Source: an uncultured Dorea sp.
GTDB lineage: Bacteria; Bacillota; Clostridia; Lachnospirales; Lachnospiraceae
Assembly: GCA_910586965.1 (NCBI GenBank)
Contig: CAJUMF010000046.1
Coordinates: 1 to 22,518 of the forward strand
Direction of reading: 5' to 3'
Length of the DNA: 22,518 nucleotides
The notes beneath the pieces were generated by a model, which ran no database searches, was not told the DNA's origin, and saw only the letters and a program-made list of their open reading frames with translations. Positions 1 to 6,816 of the stretch are shown piece after piece. Each line of letters starts with the position of its first letter. Within the stretch, counting starts at the first letter, position 1. The translations under genes were made by a program, and so were the position numbers.

Positions 1-82
1 TGATAGTATAGGTTGTTCAACTTTTCCTGTCCACATTTATATACTAACACCACATTTTTGTGTGCCGGATACAAGATTTTGG

Positions 83-112
83 TTGACATTTTGGGTGGAG
101 CTGCGATATATT
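83..112 (+). promoter_or_regulatory. Candidate sigma-A promoter upstream of the first Rpn-like gene
   Basis: TTGACA at 83-88 and TATATT at 107-112 are separated by 18 bp, close to the housekeeping consensus. It lies about 175 bp before the first ATG, so the transcript would have a long leader. Apart from this promoter and the hairpin at 158-172, I see nothing recognisable in bases 1-190. Confidence 0.5.
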
Positions 113-157
113 ATTAAGTACATTCAGAAAGTCAGAGACATTTCTAACTATACATTG

Positions 158-172
158 CCCGCAGTCTGCGGG
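158..172 (+). terminator. GC-rich hairpin in the leader of the first Rpn-like gene
   Basis: CCCGCAGTCTGCGGG is an exact palindrome around one central base, followed by TTCTTT. It lies between the candidate promoter and the first gene and could act as a weak terminator or attenuator. The U tract is poor and the realistic loop leaves only about five base pairs, so this is tentative. Confidence 0.3.
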
Positions 173-244
173 TTCTTTCGCACAAAGATTCAGAAGATGC
201 CGTAACACAGGCATATCGAAGAAAATCCAAAATCATATTAACAG

Positions 245-273
245 TTGCAAAAGAAAATCAAGTTGATTATACT
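245..273 (+). promoter_or_regulatory. Promoter-like element abutting the ribosome site, copy 1
   Basis: TTGCAA at 245-250 and TATACT at 268-273 have 17 bp spacing, but the -10 ends just before the AAAGGAG ribosome site and 13 bp before the ATG at 287. A transcript from here would lose most of its ribosome site. It may be chance, or a very short-leader promoter. The same sequence precedes copy 2. Confidence 0.3.
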
Positions 274-286
274 GAAAGGAGAAAAT

Positions 287-1186
287 ATGGCAGAGGGAAG
301 GCTGCAGTGGCATCCTGCTTTCAGCGCGGCGTTTCATATTGAATTGAATGACGAACTGGAAAATTTGTATATCGAAGAGGAGCATATGCTCAGTAAAAAG
401 CTGTTACAGATTGACATGCTGATTATCAAAAAGGATAAGGAAAAGGCTGTCCGAAAAAATATAGGCAGGATTTTCCGGGAACATAACATCGTAGAGTACA
501 AAGAGCCGGACGATTATCTGAGCTTAAACGATTTTTATAAGGTATACGGGTATGCCTGCCTGTATCAGTCGGACACGGAAAAGGTGGGGGAGATAGACCC
601 AAAGGAGATTACCATTACGTTTGTATGCAATCATTATCCAAGGAAAGTGATAAAACATATTGGAACGGCCAGAAAGATTCGCTGTGAAAGACAGGAACCA
701 GGGATATATTATTTAATCGGAGATATGTTCCCGATGCAGATATTGGTAACAAAGGAATTGCCAAAGAAAGAAAACTACTGGCTGCAGAGCCTGAGGAATA
801 ACCTGAAAGCGGGCGCAGAGATACAGGAACTTTTGATGCGTTATGAAAGAAAAAAGCATAAAACGTACTATCCGGAGCTGATGGATTTAATTGTGCGCGC
901 GAACTGGGAATTGATAAAGGAGGAGAAGAAAATGTGTGAGGCGTTGAAGGAATTATTTGCGGATGAGCTTAAGGAATCTGAGGAAAAGGGGATGAAAAAC
1001 GGCTTGAAACAGGGAATGGAAACTGGCATAAAACAGGGAATGGAGAGCGGCTTAAAACAAGGCCTGCAAAATGGCCTTGAGCTTGCAAAGAACATATATA
1101 AGCTGTTTAAGGCGGGTGCTTCTCCTGAAAAAATCGCTGAGGAGTTCGGTCTGTCCGTGGAGCAGGTAAGGGAAATGCTGGAGTAG
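287..1186 (+). CDS. Rpn-like PD-(D/E)XK nuclease/transposase-family protein, copy 1
   Basis: A cytoplasmic protein of 299 residues. I start it at the ATG at 287, not the in-frame TTG at 245, because AAAGGAG lies directly upstream. The family (PD-(D/E)XK, Rpn or transposase_31-like; members often mislabelled in Lachnospiraceae genomes) includes recombination-promoting DNA nucleases. Visible core residues are Asp43 in LQIDMLIIKK and Glu70-x-Lys72 in VEYKEP, fitting the D...ExK catalytic pattern. After a helical region comes a four-residue repeat tract with glycine in every unit (GMKNGLKQGMETG and onward, about residues 228-258), then a short helix-turn-helix-like end with SPEKIAEEFGLSVEQVREM. 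Function is inferred from the family; the target is unknown. It is the first of a tandem pair, and no transposon ends are seen. Confidence 0.8.
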   Translation: MAEGRLQWHPAFSAAFHIELNDELENLYIEEEHMLSKKLLQIDMLIIKKDKEKAVRKNIGRIFREHNIVEYKEPDDYLSLNDFYKVYGYACLYQSDTEKVGEIDPKEITITFVCNHYPRKVIKHIGTARKIRCERQEPGIYYLIGDMFPMQILVTKELPKKENYWLQSLRNNLKAGAEIQELLMRYERKKHKTYYPELMDLIVRANWELIKEEKKMCEALKELFADELKESEEKGMKNGLKQGMETGIKQGMESGLKQGLQNGLELAKNIYKLFKAGASPEKIAEEFGLSVEQVREMLE

Positions 1187-1372
1187 TGAAAAAGAATGAG
1201 TGTTTTGGAAGACTTTTCGGCGGATGTTTTCGTAAGAAATCAATGAGACCGGAAAGTCTGCGGAGAATTTCTTTCTTCAAAATCTTATCGGTGGTGTACC
1301 GTCAAAATTGTTCAAGGATGCCCTACAGGCATATCAAAGAAAAATCTAAGAGAATCCAAAGTCACATAACAG

Positions 1373-1401
1373 TTGCAAAAGAAAATCAAGTTGATTATAC
1401 T
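1373..1401 (+). promoter_or_regulatory. Promoter-like element abutting the ribosome site, copy 2
   Basis: The same TTGCAA, 17 bp, TATACT arrangement as in front of copy 1, with identical flanking bases through the ATG at 1415. The rest of the intergenic stretch 1187-1372 shows no other promoter or terminator that I can support, only the small ATGCC/GGCAT hairpin shared with copy 1. Confidence 0.3.
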
Positions 1402-1414
1402 GAAAGGAGAAAAT

Positions 1415-2254
1415 ATGGCAGAGGGAAGGCTGCAGTGGCATCCTGCTTTCAGCGCGGCGTTTCATATTGAATTGAATGACGAACTGGAAAATTTGTATAT
1501 CGAAGAGGAGCATATGCTCAGTAAAAAGCCATTACAGATTGACATGCTGATTATCAAAAAGGAAAAGGAAAAAGCTGTCCGAAAAAATATAGGCAGGATT
1601 TTCCGGGAACATAACATCGTAGAGTATAAAGAGCCGGACGATTATCTGAGCTTAAACGATTTTTATAAGGTATATGGATATGCCTGTTTTTACCAGTCTG
1701 ACACAGAAAAGGTACAGGAGATTGACCCGGAAGAGATTACCATAACTTTCGTGTGCAATCATTATCCGAGGAAAGTGGTAAAACATATTGGAAGAGCCAG
1801 AAAGATTCGCTGTGAAAGACAGGAACCGGGGATATATTATTTGATTGGGGATATGTTTCCGATGCAGATATTGGTAACAAAGGAATTGCCAAAGAAAGAA
1901 AACTACTGGCTGCAGAGCCTGAGGAATAACCTGAAAGCGGGCGCAGAGATACAGGAACTTTTGATGCGTTATGAAAGAAAAAAGCATAAAACGTACTATC
2001 CGGAGCTGATGGATTTAATTGTGCGCGCGAACTGGGAATTGATAAAGGAGGAGAAAAAGATGTGCGAGGCATTGAGGGAGTTATTTGCAGACGAGTTGAA
2101 GGAATCTGAGGAGAATGGCATGAAAAAAGGCCTACAAAATGGTCTCGAGCTTGCAAAGAACATATATAAGCTGTTTAAGGCGGGTGTTTCTCCTGAAAAA
2201 ATCGCTGAGGAGTTCGGTCTGCCCGTGGAGCAGGTAAGGGAAATGGTGGAGTAA
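1415..2254 (+). CDS. Rpn-like PD-(D/E)XK nuclease/transposase-family protein, copy 2
   Basis: A 279-residue paralogue of the preceding gene with the same start context and ribosome site (AAAGGAG before the ATG at 1415). The predicted catalytic Asp43, Glu70 and Lys72 are all kept, so both copies look potentially active. It differs from copy 1 by Leu40 to Pro, a few changes in the middle of the protein, and loss of 20 residues from the glycine repeat tract, leaving only GMKKGLQNG before the terminal helix-turn-helix-like segment. The following MATE gene starts 10 bp after its stop, so the two are probably cotranscribed, though no functional link is evident. Confidence 0.8.
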   Translation: MAEGRLQWHPAFSAAFHIELNDELENLYIEEEHMLSKKPLQIDMLIIKKEKEKAVRKNIGRIFREHNIVEYKEPDDYLSLNDFYKVYGYACFYQSDTEKVQEIDPEEITITFVCNHYPRKVVKHIGRARKIRCERQEPGIYYLIGDMFPMQILVTKELPKKENYWLQSLRNNLKAGAEIQELLMRYERKKHKTYYPELMDLIVRANWELIKEEKKMCEALRELFADELKESEENGMKKGLQNGLELAKNIYKLFKAGVSPEKIAEEFGLPVEQVREMVE

Positions 2255-2264
2255 GTATTTCGTT

Positions 2265-3695
2265 ATGGAGATAAATAAAAAAGAAAACATTACAGATATG
2301 ACCCGGGGGCCGGTGTTTCCCCAGATGGCGCGTTTTGCGCTCCCGGTGCTCTTCGGGATGCTTTGCCAGCGGCTTTATAATTTTGCCGATACATACATTG
2401 TGGGGCATTTCCTGGGAGATGAGGCGCTGGCGGCGGTCAGCATAGCGGGAACGGCGACCTACATGTTATTTTCCATCATCATGGGCGTGACGACAGGAGT
2501 CGGGGTTGTGGTATCCCAGTTTTACGGAGCGCAGAAGGAGGACGAGATCAGGAAAGCTTTTGCGGCAGGAGGATATGTGGCGGCGGCAATGGCGCTCGTC
2601 ATCACGGCGGCGGGTATCCTTACGACGCGTCCGCTCCTTGGTCTTTTGCGTACTTCCAGGGAGCTGTTGCCTATGGCGGCAGCGTATCTTCTGGTCATCT
2701 ATGCGGGCAGCAGCGCGACGATGCTGTACAATTTCAGCGCGGCTGTCCTGCGGGCTTTGGGAAATTCTTTTGTGCCTCTTTTGTTCCTGATTCTGTCAAG
2801 TGTGCTGAATATAGGTTTAGACGTGGCGTTTATTGCGTGGATTCCCATGGGTACGGCTGGGGCGGCGCTTGCCACCATACTTGCACAGTTAATCTCAGGG
2901 GTGCTGTGCGTGTGGTATACGTTTCGGATGCTGTCCTTTTTGAAGATGAGGGGCAGGGAGAGGTGTCCGGATATGCGGCTTATAAGAGAAGTGCTGCGCT
3001 ATGGGATTCCTACGGGTCTTCAGATGAGCATTATCTCAATATCGGATATGACGCTGCAGGCGGTAATCAATACTTACGGCACGGTGATGATTGTGGCTTA
3101 TGGGGTGTGTATGAAGGTAGAAGGGCTGGGTTTCCAACTTGCAGATGCCATCGGCTCGGCGGTGGGAACATTTACCGGGCAGAATATCGGTGCGGGAGAT
3201 TATGACAGAGTGAAAAAGGGAGTCCGCAGCGCATATTTTTTAAATGTGCTGTGCTACGGGATTTTCTGCCCGGCGGTATTCGTGTTCGCAGAGCCGATTA
3301 TGGAGGCATTTACGCAGACGCCGGAGGCAGTGAGCCTTGGTGTTGAATATATGCGGATATTTACGGCGTTTTTCCTGGCAGGGGGGATACTGGTCGTGTA
3401 TCATAACATCCTCCGGGCGTCGGGGGATGTGGCGGTCACGGTGCTGATGGGCGTCAGCGAGGTAGTTACGCGGATTGGATGTGCATTTTTGCTGCCACTT
3501 CTGTTCGGCTATCGTGGCTTGTGGTTTGTCTCGCCTCTTACATGGACTTGCGCTGCACTCGTAGGCGGAGTCAGGTATTATTCCGGTGCGTGGGAGAGAC
3601 GCGGGAATGCGGAGAAGACAGTGGAGAAATTCCAAGATGTGGAGAAGACGGCGGAAAAATGTCAGGATGCGGAAAAACAGCCGGAAAAGCAATAG
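2265..3695 (+). CDS. MATE-family multidrug/organic cation exporter
   Basis: An integral membrane antiporter of 476 residues, a usual length for the MATE (NorM/DinF) family, which exports drugs or metabolites in exchange for Na+ or H+. The N-terminal half carries family-typical segments such as LPVLFGMLCQRLYNFADTYI and IMGVTTGVGVVVSQFYGAQ, and the matching inverted half begins near YGIPTGLQMSIISISDM. About twelve hydrophobic helices are apparent. The ATG at 2265 has no good ribosome site at normal spacing, so translation may be coupled to the gene ending 10 bp upstream. The C-terminus is an odd charged tail built of 10-residue repeats (AEKTVEKFQD, VEKTAEKCQD, AEKQPEKQ). Substrate is unknown. 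An AraC-type regulator follows 54 bp downstream. Confidence 0.9.
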   Translation: MEINKKENITDMTRGPVFPQMARFALPVLFGMLCQRLYNFADTYIVGHFLGDEALAAVSIAGTATYMLFSIIMGVTTGVGVVVSQFYGAQKEDEIRKAFAAGGYVAAAMALVITAAGILTTRPLLGLLRTSRELLPMAAAYLLVIYAGSSATMLYNFSAAVLRALGNSFVPLLFLILSSVLNIGLDVAFIAWIPMGTAGAALATILAQLISGVLCVWYTFRMLSFLKMRGRERCPDMRLIREVLRYGIPTGLQMSIISISDMTLQAVINTYGTVMIVAYGVCMKVEGLGFQLADAIGSAVGTFTGQNIGAGDYDRVKKGVRSAYFLNVLCYGIFCPAVFVFAEPIMEAFTQTPEAVSLGVEYMRIFTAFFLAGGILVVYHNILRASGDVAVTVLMGVSEVVTRIGCAFLLPLLFGYRGLWFVSPLTWTCAALVGGVRYYSGAWERRGNAEKTVEKFQDVEKTAEKCQDAEKQPEKQ

Positions 3696-3728
3696 AATGT
3701 GGAAAAGATGTGCAAAAGTGCCGGAAAA
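3609..3728 (+). repeat. Four imperfect 30-bp tandem repeats across the MATE stop codon
   Basis: Units begin at 3609, 3639, 3669 and 3699, each opening G(C/T)GGA(G/A)AA. The first two and most of the third encode the charged tail of the MATE protein. The TAG stop lies inside the third unit, and the fourth is untranslated sequence before the AraC gene's ribosome site. Thirty bp is ten codons, so copy changes would keep frame. Confidence 0.75.
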
Positions 3729-3749
3729 CGGGGATAGGAGGAGCGGCAT

Positions 3750-4685
3750 ATGGGAAAGAAGAAAAAGTCAAAGATAGAATTCCGGTATTACCGTATGCCG
3801 GAGGAGACTCCGTTTTTGGCGCTTTTGGGGGAAAAATGGGTGCAGAATTACGGGAGGGATGTGGATTATCTGCATTTTCACAACTATCTGGAGATTGGCT
3901 ATTGCTATGACGGCACAGGGTCACTGATTCTCGGGGATAAAGATTACCGGTTCAGCGGCGAGCAGTTTTCTATTATTCCGCAAAACTACCTCCATACAAC
4001 GAACAGTGACCCGGGTACGGTGAGCAAGTGGGAATATCTGTTTATCGATGTGGATGCGATTCTCAACCAATTTTACCAGGGGGGGGGTATTAAGCGGAAA
4101 GGCAATATCTCCTACCGCATTAATTGCCAGGCATGTTTTAAGTCTGCCGCGGAAAGCCCGAAAATAGCGGGATTGATATGTGATATCATGGACGTGATAA
4201 GGGGAAAGAAGGAATATTATCTGGAAGAGGCAAAGGCCGGGATTGCAAAGCTTTTATTTAATATCGCGCGGGAAAGGAATGTGGATAACTTACCGGAAAA
4301 TCTTCCGGGAAAAGAAACAGCACCGATTGTCCAGGCGTTGGATTATATTTCCGTTCATTATATGGAGCAGATAGATATTGAAGAGCTGGCGGCGTACTGC
4401 CATATCAGCCAGTCGCATTTCCGCAGGATTTTTTCGGCGTACACCGGCATGTGTCCGCTGGATTATATCAACCTTGTACGCATCCAGACTGCCTGTGATT
4501 ACTTGAAAAGAACAGATGATTACATCTCGGATATCGCGAACAAATGCGGGTTTACCACATTTTCCACATTCAGCCGCAATTTTAAGCGAATCGTGGGCGT
4601 CTCCCCCAATGAGTGGAGAAAACGCCCAGAAAATTATGAGCAGCAGCTCTTAAAGTTCCGCATCCATTCGGAAAAGGGCTGGTAA
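3750..4685 (+). CDS. AraC-family transcriptional regulator
   Basis: A cytoplasmic DNA-binding regulator of 311 residues. The N-terminal part resembles a cupin-type sugar-sensing domain, with LHFHNYLEIGYCYDGTG and the FSIIPQNYLH strand typical of AraC regulators. The C-terminal hundred residues hold the two helix-turn-helix motifs: IEELAAYCHISQSHFRRIFS and ISDIANKCGFTTFSTFSRNF, followed by GVSPNEWRK. The start is supported by AGGAGG about 8 bp upstream. It lies 54 bp after the MATE gene in the same direction and has no promoter of its own that I can see. Its stop abuts the stop of the opposite-strand zinc-ribbon gene with no base between. Its target may be the MATE gene, itself, or the neighbouring sugar operon; the sequence does not decide. 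Confidence 0.9.
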   Translation: MGKKKKSKIEFRYYRMPEETPFLALLGEKWVQNYGRDVDYLHFHNYLEIGYCYDGTGSLILGDKDYRFSGEQFSIIPQNYLHTTNSDPGTVSKWEYLFIDVDAILNQFYQGGGIKRKGNISYRINCQACFKSAAESPKIAGLICDIMDVIRGKKEYYLEEAKAGIAKLLFNIARERNVDNLPENLPGKETAPIVQALDYISVHYMEQIDIEELAAYCHISQSHFRRIFSAYTGMCPLDYINLVRIQTACDYLKRTDDYISDIANKCGFTTFSTFSRNFKRIVGVSPNEWRKRPENYEQQLLKFRIHSEKGW

Positions 4686-4904
4686 CTAGTCAAAATCGAA
4701 TTTTGTGAACCGCTTATTCATCGCCCCATAGCGGGTGCGTACCATTTCGTTTCCGGCGAGGACGTCCTTTTCGCTGCCCCTGAACTGGCAGCGGATGCAG
4801 TAGTATTCGTCCTTCTCTTTATCATAGAACATATCAATGTCCAGATCCCGCATAAAGCATGACGGGCATCTGTAGTTTAATCTGCCTTTTCCAGCTTGAG
4901 CCAT
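4686..4904 (-). CDS. Small zinc-ribbon protein
   Basis: A 72-residue protein with two CxxC pairs, Cys13-Pro-Ser-Cys16 and Cys36-Ile-Arg-Cys39, spaced as in a single zinc ribbon, followed by a charged tail. It overlaps the end of the 613-residue enzyme gene by 28 bp, and its ribosome site (AAGGAG) is inside that gene, so the two are probably translationally coupled. No catalytic domain is present; it could be a nucleic-acid-binding or partner protein. I cannot name a family with confidence. The convergent AraC gene ends at the adjacent base. Confidence 0.7.
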   Translation of the reverse strand: MAQAGKGRLNYRCPSCFMRDLDIDMFYDKEKDEYYCIRCQFRGSEKDVLAGNEMVRTRYGAMNKRFTKFDFD

Positions 4905-6718
4905 GTCGCAAACATCTCCTTATCTGTTAATATTTTCTTATACCCAAGGGTGAACATCGGGGAAAATGCATAGCCCTCCCGGATGTAGCCTTCCGCCGCC
5001 TCGGATGCCGTCAGGGATACCTTCGTCTCGATAGCAGGGATGACGGCGGACACGGAGGACGCGCCTTCAAGGCTTTCCTCGCGGCAGCGGTACTCGTAGG
5101 AGATATTTTTATCGCCCTTGCCGTCTTCGCTCACGCAGGATAGGCGGATGCCGGTCATATCTTCCGGATATTCTGTCGTTCCGTAACATGCCGTCATATA
5201 CTCGTTTAGCTCAATCTGCGCGCCGGGCCTGCTCATCTCAAGGATTGCCCGCTCAATCTTTATGGCGCCGCTCCCCTCCTCAAAATACTCTTTTGTCTGC
5301 AAGGTAACGGAAAGGTCGGCAAATTCTACAGTCACCGGGTCAAGGGTCAGGATTCTTGTATTTCCTTCCCGGGAGAAATGCGCTTTCGTCCGGCACAGGC
5401 ATAAGTCCACTTCCTCGCCCTTATAGGACAGTTTCGCGCTGCGGATGGTCCCCTCCCCCGCATAGTGGGTAAAGTACCCGGCGCGGTATTTTTCCTGGAT
5501 AAGGAAGGGGTAGGACGCGTCCTGCACATGTTTCGTGCCGATGCCTACTTCCCATCTAAGCTTTGCCGCATAGGGCCTGAGGTCGAAGATTGCGCCGCCC
5601 TGGTCCATGCTGACGCCGGCGCGCATGTAGGGGTCGGTGTACCAGAAAAGCTGCTTGTCGGAGCCGTAGAGGATATCCCGCCAGAGCGCGCATTCCGGCT
5701 CGGTGTACGTTTTCTTTTTGCGGTAATAATCGGCAAACTCGGACATGGTCATGTCGATAAGCTTTCCCTGTTTCTTTAAGTCGCCGTAGTATCTGCAGCC
5801 GTCGGAGTAGGACTTAAGGAGTAGCTCGTAGGGAGCCTCCCAGCGCCCCATCTTGTTCATCCAGCCGGGGCCGACGAACATCATATTGTAGGCATAGCCG
5901 TTATTATATTTTTCCTGCGCCCGGTACTGGTCGATGAGGTTGTAAAGATAGGGGTATTCCCATGTCTCTGAGTCGTAGATCATGCCCCGCAGCACATTTT
6001 GGGGGTGGGTTCCGAAGTTGGAGCCGTTGCCGTCGTAGCAGGCGAGTAAGTCCCTGGAAAGGTGGGGGATTGCCACGATTCCGCTGTCCTCGGACGCGTC
6101 CGCCGCCGGAGCGTGGGTGTTCTGCTTTGAGGGAATCCACGGCGCCCAGGGGCCGCCGTCAAAGAGGGTGTACCAGGAATTGTTGCAGGTGTGATAGGCT
6201 TTCGGGCCTTCCTCCCAGCAGGTTGCGATGGCGCATTTTACAGAAGGATAGGTTTCCTTAATATAATTGGTAAGGTCTGCGTCCATGTAGTAGGAGCCGG
6301 TGGATTCCGGGTAGAATCCAAAGATATCGTGAAATTTTCCGAAGACATCATCCACAATCCGCTTTTTGTCCTCCATGGAGAACATCCAGATGCAGAAATC
6401 TTTCGTCTTGTATTTTTCCCGGAACTCCTCGCAGGGAAGGCCGAGAAGGGAGAGGGCAATCTCGTCGCCGTACACTTCGCGGTCATTTTTTGCAATTTCG
6501 ACGGCCTCCTTGTTAAAAAGCGCCGCGTAGGTCATGTGTATGGTGACCTTCAGCCCGTTTTCGTGGGCAAGCCTCTGCTGGGTCTTGAAGATGTCGAGGG
6601 ATTCTGTCAAAAGTTTCTTATCCCCGATGTCTTCTTCTTTTCCGTGTCCGGTGACGGTGGCGGAATACTCCGGGACCATCTCGGGCCTGTGGATTACGTT
6701 AAGAATAAATTCGCTCAT
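4877..6718 (-). CDS. Uncharacterised 613-residue enzyme, possible glycoside hydrolase/deacetylase-fold
   Basis: A 613-residue protein without signal peptide or membrane helix, so cytoplasmic. The start has CAGGAG about 9 bp upstream. The N-terminal 350 residues look like a beta/alpha-barrel carbohydrate enzyme: GLKVTIHMTY (residues 55-64) is strand-like, FGFYPESTGSYYMD (133-146) recalls the GxxP segment of polysaccharide-deacetylase/GH57-like folds, and an aromatic, polar stretch around WEEGPKAYHTCNNSW (168-182) could line a sugar pocket. The C-terminal 200 residues seem beta-rich. I think of the gut-enriched DUF3863/DUF3864 type, but this is from memory and unverified. It sits last but one in an ABC sugar-import operon, after a terminator, which suggests it processes the imported glycan. 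Substrate and chemistry are unknown. Confidence 0.65.
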   Translation of the reverse strand: MSEFILNVIHRPEMVPEYSATVTGHGKEEDIGDKKLLTESLDIFKTQQRLAHENGLKVTIHMTYAALFNKEAVEIAKNDREVYGDEIALSLLGLPCEEFREKYKTKDFCIWMFSMEDKKRIVDDVFGKFHDIFGFYPESTGSYYMDADLTNYIKETYPSVKCAIATCWEEGPKAYHTCNNSWYTLFDGGPWAPWIPSKQNTHAPAADASEDSGIVAIPHLSRDLLACYDGNGSNFGTHPQNVLRGMIYDSETWEYPYLYNLIDQYRAQEKYNNGYAYNMMFVGPGWMNKMGRWEAPYELLLKSYSDGCRYYGDLKKQGKLIDMTMSEFADYYRKKKTYTEPECALWRDILYGSDKQLFWYTDPYMRAGVSMDQGGAIFDLRPYAAKLRWEVGIGTKHVQDASYPFLIQEKYRAGYFTHYAGEGTIRSAKLSYKGEEVDLCLCRTKAHFSREGNTRILTLDPVTVEFADLSVTLQTKEYFEEGSGAIKIERAILEMSRPGAQIELNEYMTACYGTTEYPEDMTGIRLSCVSEDGKGDKNISYEYRCREESLEGASSVSAVIPAIETKVSLTASEAAEGYIREGYAFSPMFTLGYKKILTDKEMFATWLKLEKAD

Positions 6719-6746
6719 AGTCTAAAACTCCTGATTTATGAAAATT

Positions 6747-6756
6747 TAGTGTGCAT
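6747..6756. promoter_or_regulatory. Decamer TAGTGTGCAT, candidate operator (site 1)
   Basis: This decamer, within TTTAGTGTGCATTTTT, is repeated exactly at 10018-10027 within TATAGTGTGCATATTT, upstream of the sugar-binding-protein gene (14 of 16 bases shared). Here it lies about 30 bp before the start of the 613-residue enzyme gene and after the terminator. It may be a binding site for the local AraC-type regulator; this is inference from repetition only. Confidence 0.35.
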
Positions 6757-6763
6757 TTTTGGT

Positions 6764-6807
6764 AAAAAAAGTCCGGCATGCCGTAATACATGTCAGCAAT
6801 GCCGGAC
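6764..6807 (-). terminator. Rho-independent terminator after the second permease gene
   Basis: On the minus strand GTCCGGCAT pairs with ATGCCGGAC (nine base pairs, arms at 6799-6807 and 6771-6779) and is followed by seven T. It lies right after the permease stop and before the 613-residue enzyme gene, so expression of that gene needs read-through or its own promoter. Confidence 0.85.
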
Positions 6808-6816
6808 AAGTTAAAC

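Larger units (their letters stand above)
190..2254 (+). repeat. Tandem duplication (period about 1.13 kb) carrying two Rpn-like genes
   Basis: Bases from about 190 to 1186 recur from about 1315 to 2254. The homology starts roughly 95 bp before each ATG and runs to the end of each gene. Positions 731-926 and 1859-2054 are identical as far as I can see (196 bp), and the first 200 bp or so of each coding region differ at only a few sites. The segment between, roughly 510-730 against 1638-1858, carries many mostly silent changes. Copy 2 lacks 60 bp in the 3' repeat tract. A small hairpin with stem ATGCC/GGCAT precedes both copies with different loops. Confidence 0.9.

Noticed and set aside
1186..1470. 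94-codon frame between the two Rpn-like genes
   Set aside because: It runs into the second gene in another frame and shares similarity with the region before copy 1 only because the DNA is duplicated. A different frame at 1236-1370 reads GGVPSKLFKDALQAYQRK but has no start or family I recognise.
190..2254. Insertion sequence or composite transposon
   Set aside because: Rpn-like proteins are sometimes labelled transposases, but no terminal inverted repeats or target duplications are visible; the pattern is a plain tandem duplication.
5962..6261. Plus-strand open frames opposite the 613-residue enzyme gene
   Set aside because: Arginine- and proline-rich translations without ribosome sites, typical of GC-rich antisense frames.
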